Positions 6,814 to 14,426 of a stretch of 14,464 nt of DNA are shown here, in pieces. Source of the stretch: JAJPKK01 sp035311445. Lineage in GTDB: Bacteria > Pseudomonadota > Alphaproteobacteria > Rhizobiales > Xanthobacteraceae. How positions within the stretch are numbered: the stretch's first letter is position 1; the number at the start of each line of letters is the position of its first letter. Where the stretch lies: the NCBI GenBank assembly GCA_035311445.1, contig DATGCX010000017.1, positions 1 through 14,464 on the forward strand. Direction: 5' to 3'. The notes under the pieces are model-generated. The model was not told the DNA's origin, ran no database searches, and was given only the letters and a program-made list of their open reading frames with translations. The position numbers and the translations under genes were made by a program.

Positions 6814-8419
6814 CTTCGGTACAAAACTGGGCACTCCAAACATTGCCGATTTTGCGCTGGACGCGGCGACGAGCGTGCGCAGGAGTACGCTCTTGGCTGC
6901 CATGATGCGAATCTCTTCCGCGTCAACTTCGACGCGTTGGGCGAGCGCGCGCAGATGGTCGCGACGGTAGCCGCCGCTCTCGGTTCGGACGCCCTTGCGC
7001 GCCACCCTGGCAAAAGTTTTCAGAGCCCGGGGTGTGATGACCGGCCCGGAGCGATTCAACGCCTCCTCGGCCCGCTCTGCGTCAAGGCGGGCCTGATCGC
7101 GCGTGGCCTTCAGTTCGGCGATCCGGTCCTTGAGCATCGGGTCTGCGAGCTCGGCGACGCCGCTCTCGATCGCGTCGTAGAGGCGCTTGAGCCGCGCCTC
7201 CGCTTCGGCTGCCCGCTTGCGCAATTGGGCGATGTGCCCCCTCCGACGCTCGGCACGCTCCTCGCGGCGGTCGAGCACCGCTGAGAGGATTTTCTCCAGC
7301 CGTTGCGGCTGCAGCAGGCGTTGCTCGATATAGTCGGCCACCAACGTGTCGAGCTTCTCCATCGGAACGGTGCGGCCCGGACAGCCGGTCGGGCCCTGGC
7401 GAGCCTTGGTGCAGCAAGTGTAGTAGCGGTACCGGCCACTCTTGCCGGTGCGGAGCGTCATCGCGCCGCCACAGATCGCGCAAAAGCAGATGCCGGTGAG
7501 CAGCGTCGGGCCGCTGACGACCCGCGGGGCCGTCATCGCCGGAACTACGGCTCTTGAGAAGCTGCTGAACGGCCTCGAACTCCGCGGGCTCGATGATCGG
7601 CGGCACCGCCATCTCGACCACGTCGGTCTCGGGCTTGTGCTCGCGTGTCTTCCAGAACTTGGTGTTGAAGCGGTGGCGGCCCACATAGGTCGTGCGCGTC
7701 AGCACCTTGTGGACCGCGTCGACGCCCCAGCGTCCCCCGTCCCGGGTGCGGATGCGGGCGGCGTTGAGATGGGTCGCGATCGACTTGACGCCCATCGGTC
7801 CGGAGCTTCCGTTGCCCTCCCGTGCCAGGCGGAAGATCTGCCGCACGGTCTCGGCCTGGAGGGGATCGACCTCGAGCGTCTTCTTGGTCCGGTGCCCACG
7901 CTGCTCGGATGACTCGACGATCCGATAGCCGATCGGCGCCAGCGAGCCATTCCAGAAGCCCTGCCGCGCGTTCTCCTTCATCGCCCGCAAGGTGTGCTTG
8001 GCATTCTCCTTGGACTGGTACTCGTCGAACAGCGCCATGATCTGCCGGATCATATTGCTCATCGGATCGTCGCCGAGCTCCTGCGTGATCGACGCCAACC
8101 GCACGCCGTTCTTGGCAAGCCGGCGCACGTAGAACTCGAACTGGAACTGATCGCGGAAGAAGCGACTGAAGCTGTGGACCAGGATCACGTCGAACGCCGG
8201 CGGCTTGGCCGTGGCCGCGTCGACCATGCGCTGGAACTCGGGCCGCCGGTCATCCGTCGCCGACGCGCCGGGCTCGACGTAGTCGGCGACGATCTCCCAC
8301 CCTCGCGCCGCGCAGTAGCCTTTCGCCTGCCGGCGCTGGTCCGGGATGGAGAGATCGCTGTCCGCCTGCCGGCCGGTCGAGACCCGCAGGTAGAGGGCGG
8401 CGCGAACCGGTTCGGTCAT
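6784..8419 (-). pseudogene. Large serine recombinase, disrupted by a frameshift
   Basis: Serine recombinases of this class catalyse integration and excision of mobile elements through a Ser nucleophile. Residues 1-292 (8419 to about 7544) begin MTEPVRAALYLRVSTGRQAD, with the resolvase motif YLRVSTGRQ (catalytic S14) and SRFFRDQF. The Recombinase domain follows (ENARQGFW, then RGHRTKKTLEVDPLQAETV). At about 7543-7544 one extra base shifts the frame. Removing one T gives ...LLKSRSPAMTAPRVVSG..., and the second frame continues to 6784 with the zinc ribbon (CFCAICGGAM ... YYTC) and a coiled coil of Arg/Glu/Ala repeats. Together that is about 545 residues, a normal family length. The stop (6784-6786) lies inside the tRNA-Arg T-arm region. 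A GGGGGAAG SD precedes the ATG. The frameshift could be a sequencing error, but the neighbouring accessory gene is also shifted. Confidence 0.88.
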
Positions 8420-8434
8420 GATGGTCTTCCCCCG

Positions 8435-8677
8435 TCAGTCGCCCGTCGAGAACAACTCGTCGAACAGGTCGCCGAACCAAGCCTCGAATACGTCGACCTC
8501 GGCTTCGGTCACTGGCACGTCCTCGGGCCAGTCGTCGGTCACCGTCCAGTCGATCGGATGGGCCTTCCTCGATCGCCTGGCCCGGCGCGTCGGTTGACGC
8601 GCATAGTCGCGCAGATCGCCGAGGCCCGGGGCCGATGGAGCCGAACGCCGTCGCCGCGATTCTTGGGAGCGAGCCAT
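8435..8677 (-). CDS. Small acidic-tailed protein upstream of the recombinase
   Basis: This 80-residue product has a basic Arg-rich N-terminal half (MARSQESRRRRSAPSAPG) and a strongly acidic C-terminal half (about 43-80) containing DWTVTDDWPEDVPVTEAEV and FEAWFGDLFDELF. It ends 15 nt before the recombinase ATG on the same strand, so the two are probably co-transcribed. From memory, similar small proteins sit directly upstream of large serine recombinases in Rhizobiales elements. The function is unknown, and a recombinase cofactor or directionality role would be speculation. No clear SD precedes the ATG at 8677, so the start is uncertain. Confidence 0.68.
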   Translation of the reverse strand: MARSQESRRRRSAPSAPGLGDLRDYARQPTRRARRSRKAHPIDWTVTDDWPEDVPVTEAEVDVFEAWFGDLFDELFSTGD

Positions 8678-9440
8678 GGCGCGAGTGTGGCACCGGTCGC
8701 CATTCCGCAGAACGACCGAAGTCCACGCCGCGCTACGCTGCGATCTCCACTGGCGTCGCCACGGGAGCGACCTCGCTCACGGGAGCCGTGAGCGCTTGGA
8801 GGCAGAGAGCCGGGCGGCCGCGAGCCGGTCAAGGCCGCAAGCCGGCGGAGCCGGGCGCGCGTAGCGCGAGCCTTGACGGGCTTGCGGACGCCCGGCAGCG
8901 GCTCGCTCCAAGCGATCATGGTTCGGCACAGACGACGAGGTGTGAGGATCTACGATTCTGCACAGGCTTACGCAAAATTGCGGGCTGCCAGCGAAAAGTG
9001 CACCTCGTCGCGGCGACTTGATCCTAATGCCTTCTTCCGCTCTCCGACCGGGGCGCACCTCGCGCCTTTTATCTTGCCCTGGCCCGGTCGGCGGTCTGCG
9101 CCTCGCCGTCCCTGCGCGATCCCTCGCCAAACTACGATCCAACAAAAGCTCCGATCTACCATCTCGGCAGCAGGTTTCGCGCAGGTTCACTGCAGTCGAC
9201 ATGCCGAATCTTTGGCGACCGCACGTGCGGGATGTGTCACCAAATCGGGCTATGCCAGACGCAGGAGCTGCGGGCGGCTGTGCCCATTCTTTGCAGAACG
9301 GACGCAGGAATGGGCAACCAGTCGGCCGTGGTATCGTCCGGTGTTGTGGATAGCGGACGTGAGCGCGGACATAGCAATAGCGACGCGATTGACCCTAAGC
9401 GAGCATTGGCCGTCCGCTTTCCAAGTCCCACTACGCCCGA
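8678..9440. other. Gene-free stretch inside the recombinase-adjacent segment
   Basis: These 763 bp lie between the small recombinase-linked gene and the end of the serine hydrolase pseudogene. Open frames are present on both strands, as expected at this GC content. All have Arg/Ser/Pro-rich, low-complexity translations with no recognisable motif. The position upstream of the recombinase is where such elements often carry DUF2924-type genes, but I find no such motif. A 9-bp-arm hairpin occurs at 8774-8794. The stretch is probably a decayed remnant. Confidence 0.55.
8774..8794. repeat. Short inverted repeat (9-bp arms, 3-nt loop)
   Basis: CGCTCACGG (8774-8782) and CCGTGAGCG (8786-8794) are perfect inverted repeats around GAG. 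No T-tract follows. It lies about 100 bp upstream of the small recombinase-linked gene. Its role is unknown: it could be a protein binding site, a hairpin or chance in GC-rich DNA. Confidence 0.5.
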
Positions 9441-11119
9441 TCACCCTGCCGACTTTGGCCCGACGGGGGTGATCGCGACCCTGACGAACCGCAGGTTCTG
9501 GACACGGCCGTCATCGATCGACAAGGCATTGCACTCGCCGTCGGCCCCACACACAAACTTCAGACTTCCGATCGGAAAGGCCCCGGCGAAAGCGTCATTG
9601 CTGATGGGCTCCAGATCGATGTCTCCCCTCGGATAGTGAACTTTAAGCGCACCATCGCGAACGAACACGTCATACGTAACACCCAGTTCGGCGCTGTAGA
9701 ATTGGCCCTCGTGGGCCTTGAGCCGCTCCGCCGTAGGCTGGGTGATCAGGATGCGCCTCATAGGAAGGCTTGCGCCATTCTGATGGAGGATAGCGTTCTG
9801 AGCCTTTCCGCCTTCCGTTGGATCGTCGAAGACAACAACTTCTGCCGGAACCACTCGAAGGCGGAAGGCGGTGTTGGAGACTGCGTACATCGGAAACGAT
9901 GACTGGCCGGTGGCGCGCGCGACGAGGCGGTCCTTATCCTTGCTGAAGGAAATGATGAAGCCCGGCATGAGTTCATCCTGGAGTTCGTAGTCACCGACGT
10001 AGGCGTCGAGGACCTTGGGATCGATCGTGACTTCCGGCTTATCACCGAGCGATGGCTTGTCAGGCGTAGGCTGCAAACGATCTTTCAGATAGATGTCAGC
10101 GATCTTGAACGAGAGCGCTGTTGGGCTCAGGTCCCCCGCGTTGGCGAGAACCACGACCGAGAAATGTTGGTCCGGAAATCGGAGGATATTAGTTCGATAT
10201 GCGGCATCGCCGCCGGCGTGCTCGACCGTCCTGAGCCCACGGTATTTACCGATTCGAGGCCAGAAGCGTAGTCGATTTCCTTGCCGTTATTGAGTTTACC
10301 CTTCTCCTGCATCTGGGCCAGGAGCGCCGGGCCGCCGACCTCGCCGGTGTAGAAATTCTCGTCCCAACGCGCCAAGTCGCCAACCGCTGAAAACAGGCTC
10401 GAAGAACTCAACGCTACATACTGATATTTCCCGTCTGGTTGCCGCGCGTAGGAATAGGCTCGATCCTTGACGACGCCGCCGTAGTTATTCTGGAAGTGTG
10501 TGTGTGACATACCCAGAGGGTCGAAGATGCACTCCTTCGCAAACTCGGGCAGCGTCCTACCAGACACCTGCTTCACCACCATCGCGAGCAAGGTGTAGTC
10601 GCTGTTGCTATAGAGGTATCGATCGCCGGGCGCGAAGTTCAGCTCGGTTTGCCGAAACAGCAGGCGGGCGACATCACCGTCGGTGATCACGTCGTCAAGC
10701 CGCCATCCTGCGAGAATCAGAAGGTTCCACTGGTCCCGTACGCCACTCGTGTGATGAAGCAACTGGCGGATCGTGATCACCTTGCCGAAGTCATGTAACC
10801 TTGGAACGTATTTGCGAACGTCGTCGTCCAGGGATAACTTTCCATCTTGGGCGAGGAGGTGGATCGCGAAGGCGGTAAACTGTTTGGAGACCGAGGCCAA
10901 GTCAAACACGGTTGCCGGCGTGTTTGGCACGCCATACTCCAGATTGGCCGAGCCATAGCCTTTGCTGTAGATGATCTTGCCGTTCTCAATGACGGCAATG
11001 GAAGCTCCGGGTGAGTCCGGCCCAGCCCATTGAGCAAAAAGCTGATCGACGGCGTGCGCCATAGGTCCTTCGACGGGTGTAGTGGGGAGTGTGGCCTCCG
11101 TCTGAGCGAAGCACCGCAA
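9441..11119 (-). pseudogene. Class C beta-lactamase-type serine hydrolase, disrupted by a frameshift
   Basis: This family (AmpC, D-Ala-D-Ala carboxypeptidase, esterase EstB type) uses a Ser nucleophile and is usually exported. The first part, 11119 to about 10254, contains the SxxK motif (LASVSKQFT), the YxN motif (YLYSNSDYT) and the HHTSGVRD region. At about 10253-10254 one base is missing. Restoring an A gives ...ASGLEIGKYRGLR..., and the other frame resumes with the third motif HAGG and runs to the stop at 9441. The downstream part contains a C-terminal beta domain (DAYVGDYEL). A second lesion may lie at the N-terminus. An ATG at 11150 after GGGGGAAG starts a signal-peptide-like MMLARIVAPAVAV in a frame that does not join the body, and the body frame itself opens only with TTG at 11119. 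The gene is probably inactive, unless the indels are sequencing errors. Confidence 0.85.
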
Positions 11120-11243
11120 CAGCGGGCGCCACGATCCTAGCCAGCATCATGCTTCCCCCAATTGACGCGCCAACGTTGCACTAAGGACCGCAATCCGCAA
11201 GCGCGACTGTGGCAAATGCCCATGTCGGAAATTGGCACATTGC

Positions 11244-11261
11244 GTCGATCCCGGGATCGAC
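11244..11261. repeat. 18-bp perfect palindrome, possible operator
   Basis: GTCGATCCCGGGATCGAC is perfectly self-complementary. It sits about 95 bp upstream of the hydrolase ATG at 11150, where a dimeric regulator could bind. No regulator gene is adjacent, so function is unproven. Confidence 0.55.
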
Positions 11262-11491
11262 CGACAGGGCTCCTATCGAAGGATAACCGGACATCCCGCG
11301 AAATCGGGAAGCAGCCTCCCATATGGCGTAGCGCAAGATCGCGGGCCGTCGCAGATTTACCGATTGGAGCGCGTGGCGGGCTGCGGCATCATAGGGGAAC
11401 GGCGAACGAGTAGTGCCCATCTTCGTCGACCGTGGCGCGCCATTTAACTTCCTGAAGTGGAAATCGATTTCGAGATTTGTCCAAACAAGAA

Positions 11492-11533
11492 TCCCGGACT
11501 AAAATTTCGTTTAGTCTGGGATTTAGTCTGGGG
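11492..11533. repeat. Inverted plus direct repeat of TTTAGTCTGGG downstream of the SDR gene
   Basis: TCCCGGACTAAA (11492-11503) is the inverted copy, with one mismatch, of TTTAGTCTGGGA (11510-11521). The same 11-mer recurs directly at 11522-11532. The first pair forms a 12-bp hairpin with loop ATTTCG. On the minus strand it follows the SDR stop (11559-11561) by about 25 nt and is followed by ATTCTTGTTT, so it may act as a weak terminator. Three copies of one 11-mer could also be a protein or recombinase site. Confidence 0.6.
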
Positions 11534-11558
11534 AAATTTTGACGTTTCATCCCAATGA

Positions 11559-12362
11559 TCAGTCCAACGCGGCGCCGGCCGTCGCGTTCACCACTGTTCC
11601 GGTCAGCATGCGCGCGCGGTCGGAAGCGAGCATGACCGCTGCATTTGCCGTATCAAGAACAGTCGCGGGGACCTTCAGAAAGTTGGCGAGCGCGCTCTGC
11701 TCCATCGCCTGTTCCTTCGTGATGTTCAGCCTGCCAGCCAGAAAATCCATCGTGTCCTGAATGGTCCGGCTGTCGGTGTTGGCAACAGTCCGAAGGCACA
11801 CCACGCGGACGCCGAATGGGCTGACCTCGAAGGCCAGATTTTCCGCGAGATTCTCGATCGCGCCGAATGCCGCGCCAATCGCGGTGGTGCCGGGCACGTG
11901 TGCGCGCGCCGGGCTGCCAGTCACGAAAATGATGACGCCGGAACGTTGATTGATCATATGGCGCGCCGCAGCGCGAGCAGTGACAAAGCGCGACTTTACG
12001 ATAGTCGCCAGCGGCACCATGAACTCCTCGATCGGCAGCTCCACGGCCATCTTCGCGTTTCCGTAGTCTTTCGCGAGAGGCCCGGTGGCATCGAGGACGA
12101 TGTCGATTTTGCCGGTCTGCTTCACGAGGCTGTCGATGTATTGGTTCACGGCAGCATCATCGAGGGCGTCAACCACCGCTGTTTGCGCCTGGCCCCCAGT
12201 CGCTGCAATTGACTCGGCCGCGGCTTCCAGGCTGGCCTTCGTCCGGCCAGCTAGAAAGACTCGGGCACCTTCGGCCGCAAACTCCTTGGCGACAGTTGCA
12301 CCGATTGAGCCTCCAGCGCCGAACACGACAGCGTTCTTTTCCTGCAAAATTCCTGATTTCAT
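11559..12362 (-). CDS. Divergent short-chain dehydrogenase/reductase
   Basis: This 267-residue Rossmann-fold protein has the N-terminal nucleotide motif VFGAGGSIGA (13-22). The SDR serine is kept (VTGS, S150), and the typical tail FGVRVVCLRT follows. The catalytic YxxxK is absent: about 13 residues after S150 the sequence reads IGAAFGA, with Gly at 163 and 167. The NNAG motif is replaced by DATGP (91-95). It may therefore bind a nucleotide but use unusual chemistry, or act as a sensor. I chose the ATG at 12362, with GGAG upstream at normal spacing and the fold starting right after it. A frame open to 12533 runs through the promoter region and is rejected. An ECF42-like promoter lies upstream (12423-12449), which suggests control by the neighbouring sigma factor. 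The substrate is unknown. Confidence 0.88.
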   Translation of the reverse strand: MKSGILQEKNAVVFGAGGSIGATVAKEFAAEGARVFLAGRTKASLEAAAESIAATGGQAQTAVVDALDDAAVNQYIDSLVKQTGKIDIVLDATGPLAKDYGNAKMAVELPIEEFMVPLATIVKSRFVTARAAARHMINQRSGVIIFVTGSPARAHVPGTTAIGAAFGAIENLAENLAFEVSPFGVRVVCLRTVANTDSRTIQDTMDFLAGRLNITKEQAMEQSALANFLKVPATVLDTANAAVMLASDRARMLTGTVVNATAGAALD

Positions 12363-12422
12363 GGGATTTCTCCGTTTGACTTGGTAGGCGCGGCCCATCC
12401 GCGCCTTTCGAGTTTGCACTTG

Positions 12423-12449
12423 GACGCTTGAGGCGTCCGGCGCCGGACA
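12423..12449 (-). promoter_or_regulatory. Predicted ECF sigma promoter before the SDR gene
   Basis: On the minus strand, TGTCCG (12444-12449) and CGTC (12423-12426) are separated by 17 nt. The element is preceded by AAA and is matched by the copy before the YCII-sigma operon. It resembles the reported ECF42 promoter (TGTCGA at -35, CG[A/T]C at -10). The predicted leader is about 55 nt. The spacer contains the palindrome TCCGGCGCCGGA (12436-12447), and a hairpin GGACGC/GCGTCC (12422-12438) covers the -10. Confidence 0.7.
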
Positions 12450-12558
12450 TTTATCGCTAGGCATTCGCGTGAGGGCCGCGATGCCGGCGCATTCGCCTGA
12501 AGAGATTCCGAAATGGGCGAAAGCACTCGACACACCAGTGCTGTGGGAGCCGGAAGAC

Positions 12559-13890
12559 TTAATCCTCGTCGCTGTCGGCCGCCGGGATGGGTGCGAGGTG
12601 CGGTTCCCAAAATGCCGCTGTCGTCGCCGGCCGAGGGCTTGCTACGTCACACGCTGCGAGCCGTTGCTCGAAGAAAAGCCGCTCCGTGGCATTGCGCGCT
12701 CTTGCAAGCGCCATTTGAAAATGTTCGCGGGCCCGCTTGCGATTATCGCGACGTAACTCAAGTTCGCCGAGGGTGGCGGGATAGAAGGGATAGCCGGCAA
12801 GCCGTTCAGGGTTGGAAATGGCGTCGATCGCTTCGAGGCCGCGCTCCGGCCCGTCGCGCTGCGAAATGGCGATGGCACGGCTGAGCGCAACGATCGGCGA
12901 TGGATTGATCCCCATGAGTGCATCGTAGAGCGATATGATTTTGCTCCAGTCAGTATCCTCGACGCGCTGAGCCATTGCGTGGGCCGACGCAATGGCGGCT
13001 TCGATGTGATAGGCGGCGACTTCGTTGCCGGAAGCTGAAAGCTCTAGCAGCCGCGTGCCTTCGATCAGCCGCTTACGGTCCCAGAGCGCACGATCCTGAT
13101 TGGACAACGCAATAAGGTTGCCGGAGGAATCCGTGCGCGCCGGCAGCCGTGCCGCCGTGAGCGTCATCAGGGCGGCCAGCGCATAGGTGGCCGGCGTTTT
13201 GCCGAGCGGGTGCTGGAGCAGGACGGCGGTGAGGCGGATCGCCTCGTTGCACAGCTCCGAGCGAACCGAGCGTTCGGGCGACGTGCCGTGATAGCCCTCG
13301 TTGAAGAGCAAATAGAGCGCCCGCTGGACAGCCGGCAATCGGTCTGAGAAGTCGGCCGGCACCCCCGTATCGAACAACCGCTTTGACTCTGCCAGCACTT
13401 TCTTGCCGCGCACGATGCGCTTTTCGATCGCCGCGTAGCCGCTCAAGGAGGCGTTAGCAATCTCATCGATGCTGAACCCGCACAGGATATTGAGGATGAG
13501 CGCCACTTGCGCCGGTTCGGACAAGTGCGGGTGGCAACAGGAGAACATCATCCGGAGCATGCTGTCCTGGATGGCACCGGCGGCAAGGACCTCGTCAACG
13601 ACCGGGGCAACCGTCCATTCGCTCTCGAGCAGCCGTCCCAGTTCGGGCGCAAAGGTGTTCGCGGTGCGCTGGCGGCGCAAGATATCGAGCGCGCGATTGC
13701 GCGCTGTCGTCATCAGCCATGCCGACGGATTGTCAGGCACGCCGCGCATGGGCCAAACCTCCAACGCGCGGCGGAAGGCGTCCTGCACGACATCTTCCGC
13801 AAGCGCGAGATTGTGGGCGCCGAATATCCGCGTCAACGCGGAGATCATGCGTCCTGCCTCGTGCCGGAAGAGATGATCCTCAATGTCCAT
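12559..13890 (-). CDS. ECF42-type RNA polymerase sigma factor with C-terminal helical/TPR-like extension
   Basis: This 443-residue ECF sigma factor directs RNA polymerase to a dedicated promoter set. Region 2 is at about 5-75 (EDVVQDAFRRALEVWP, then NPSAWLMTTARNRALDILRR). Region 4 is at about 108-170 (MMFSCCHPHLSEPAQVAL, FSIDEIANA, then KRIVRGKKVL). The long C-terminal half begins with the group hallmark LYLLFNEGYHGTS and EAIRL. It continues with helical repeats such as LYDALMGINPSPIVALSRAI, typical of the DUF6596/TPR-like extension. The start ATG at 13890 directly follows the TAG of the YCII gene (TAGATG), so translation is probably coupled. ECF42 factors are known for pairing with a DGPF/YCII gene and for lacking an anti-sigma gene, both as seen here. 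Autoregulation is suggested by the promoter at 14263-14289. Confidence 0.93.
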   Translation of the reverse strand: MDIEDHLFRHEAGRMISALTRIFGAHNLALAEDVVQDAFRRALEVWPMRGVPDNPSAWLMTTARNRALDILRRQRTANTFAPELGRLLESEWTVAPVVDEVLAAGAIQDSMLRMMFSCCHPHLSEPAQVALILNILCGFSIDEIANASLSGYAAIEKRIVRGKKVLAESKRLFDTGVPADFSDRLPAVQRALYLLFNEGYHGTSPERSVRSELCNEAIRLTAVLLQHPLGKTPATYALAALMTLTAARLPARTDSSGNLIALSNQDRALWDRKRLIEGTRLLELSASGNEVAAYHIEAAIASAHAMAQRVEDTDWSKIISLYDALMGINPSPIVALSRAIAISQRDGPERGLEAIDAISNPERLAGYPFYPATLGELELRRDNRKRAREHFQMALARARNATERLFFEQRLAACDVASPRPATTAAFWEPHLAPIPAADSDED

Positions 13891-14229
13891 CTAGAATTTC
13901 ATGATCGGACGGACCTCGACGGACCCGCCGTCCTCGAAGATTGGGCAGCCCCTGGCAAGGGCGACCGCCTGATCGATCGTTGCGGTCTCGACGAGCAGAT
14001 AACCGTTGACCAAGTCCTTTGCCTCTGCGTACGGCCCATCATGGACGTCCTTGCCGTGGCCCCGGACCACCTTTCCGGAACGATCGAGCGGATTTCCGGG
14101 CTCCTTAATGACGCCTTTCTCGTTGAGTTCCTTGAACCAGGCCACCCATTTTTGAATGGACTCTTGCATCTGTTCAGGTGAGCGCGCCTGCAGGTTGCTT
14201 CCGCGGAAAAGAAATAGAAATTCGGACAT
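13891..14229 (-). CDS. YCII/DGPF-family protein paired with the ECF sigma factor
   Basis: The 112-residue protein of the YCII-related (DGPF) family begins MSEFLFLFRGSNLQARSPEQ. It contains the variant motif DGPY (64-67) in VHDGPYAEAKDLVNGYLLVE, then CPIFEDGGSVEVRPI near the end. The family has a ferredoxin-like fold, and its biochemical role is unsettled. AAGGAG precedes the ATG at 14229 at ideal spacing. Its stop abuts the sigma gene start, which gives a two-gene operon driven by the predicted promoter at 14263-14289. The pairing suggests it acts in signal input or output of the ECF42 system, but that is inference. Confidence 0.93.
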   Translation of the reverse strand: MSEFLFLFRGSNLQARSPEQMQESIQKWVAWFKELNEKGVIKEPGNPLDRSGKVVRGHGKDVHDGPYAEAKDLVNGYLLVETATIDQAVALARGCPIFEDGGSVEVRPIMKF

Positions 14230-14262
14230 TTCGCCTGCTCCTTGCGTTGCTTCGCACGGGTA

Positions 14263-14289
14263 GACGTTCGACCGGCGGTCCGGCGGACA
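14263..14289 (-). promoter_or_regulatory. Predicted ECF sigma promoter before the YCII-sigma operon
   Basis: On the minus strand, TGTCCG (14284-14289) and CGTC (14263-14266) are 17 nt apart. The upstream context (AAATGTCCG) and spacing match the element before the SDR gene. It sits about 34 nt from the YCII ATG, giving a leader of about 27 nt with AAGGAG in it. It resembles the published ECF42 target (TGTCGA / CG[A/T]C), so autoregulation is likely. Confidence 0.72.
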
Positions 14290-14411
14290 TTTTTCTGGCA
14301 GTCATGGCCTTCAACTTGGGATCGGCTTAAACCTTGCCAATTAGGCTGGGTACCGGTTCTGCCCAAAGGTCGTTCGACTGTCCTGCCATCTCAGCTGCGG
14401 CCGACCTGCGC

Positions 14412-14426
14412 TCAGCCGAAGGCTGA
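14412..14426. repeat. Short hairpin near the right edge
   Basis: TCAGCC and GGCTGA (6-bp arms, GAA loop) form a small inverted repeat, and a second GGCTGA follows at about 14435. It may be a terminator for a gene beyond the window. No coding sequence is recognised between 14290 and the right edge. Confidence 0.35.

Larger units (their letters stand above)
11120..11558. other. Intergenic region between the hydrolase and the SDR gene
   Basis: No gene is recognised in these 439 bp. Short frames have no protein-like character. The left part should hold the hydrolase start region (ATG at 11150 with GGGGGAAG) and its promoter. An 18-bp perfect palindrome lies at 11244-11261. The right part (about 11440-11550) is clearly more A/T-rich than the surroundings and holds a triple TTTAGTCTGGG repeat just beyond the SDR stop. 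Confidence 0.6.

Noticed and set aside
9202..9222. Possible second copy of the tRNA-Arg 3' end (CGAATCTTTGGCG)
   Set aside because: Only a few bases match the tRNA end, and the acceptor part does not align. No real duplicate was found in the window.
8873..9472. Plus-strand open frame of 199 codons
   Set aside because: The translation is Arg/Ser/Pro-rich without motifs, lacks a convincing SD, and overlaps the end of the hydrolase pseudogene.
11223..11246. TGTCGG...CGTC on the plus strand, resembling an ECF42 promoter
   Set aside because: The spacer is 14 nt rather than 17, and no plus-strand gene follows.
12363..12533. 57-codon N-terminal extension of the SDR frame
   Set aside because: It runs through the predicted promoter and hairpins. 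A good SD precedes the ATG at 12362, and the Rossmann fold starts there.
13507..14181. Plus-strand open frame of 224 codons over the sigma and YCII genes
   Set aside because: It is antisense to two well-supported genes and has no recognisable motif.
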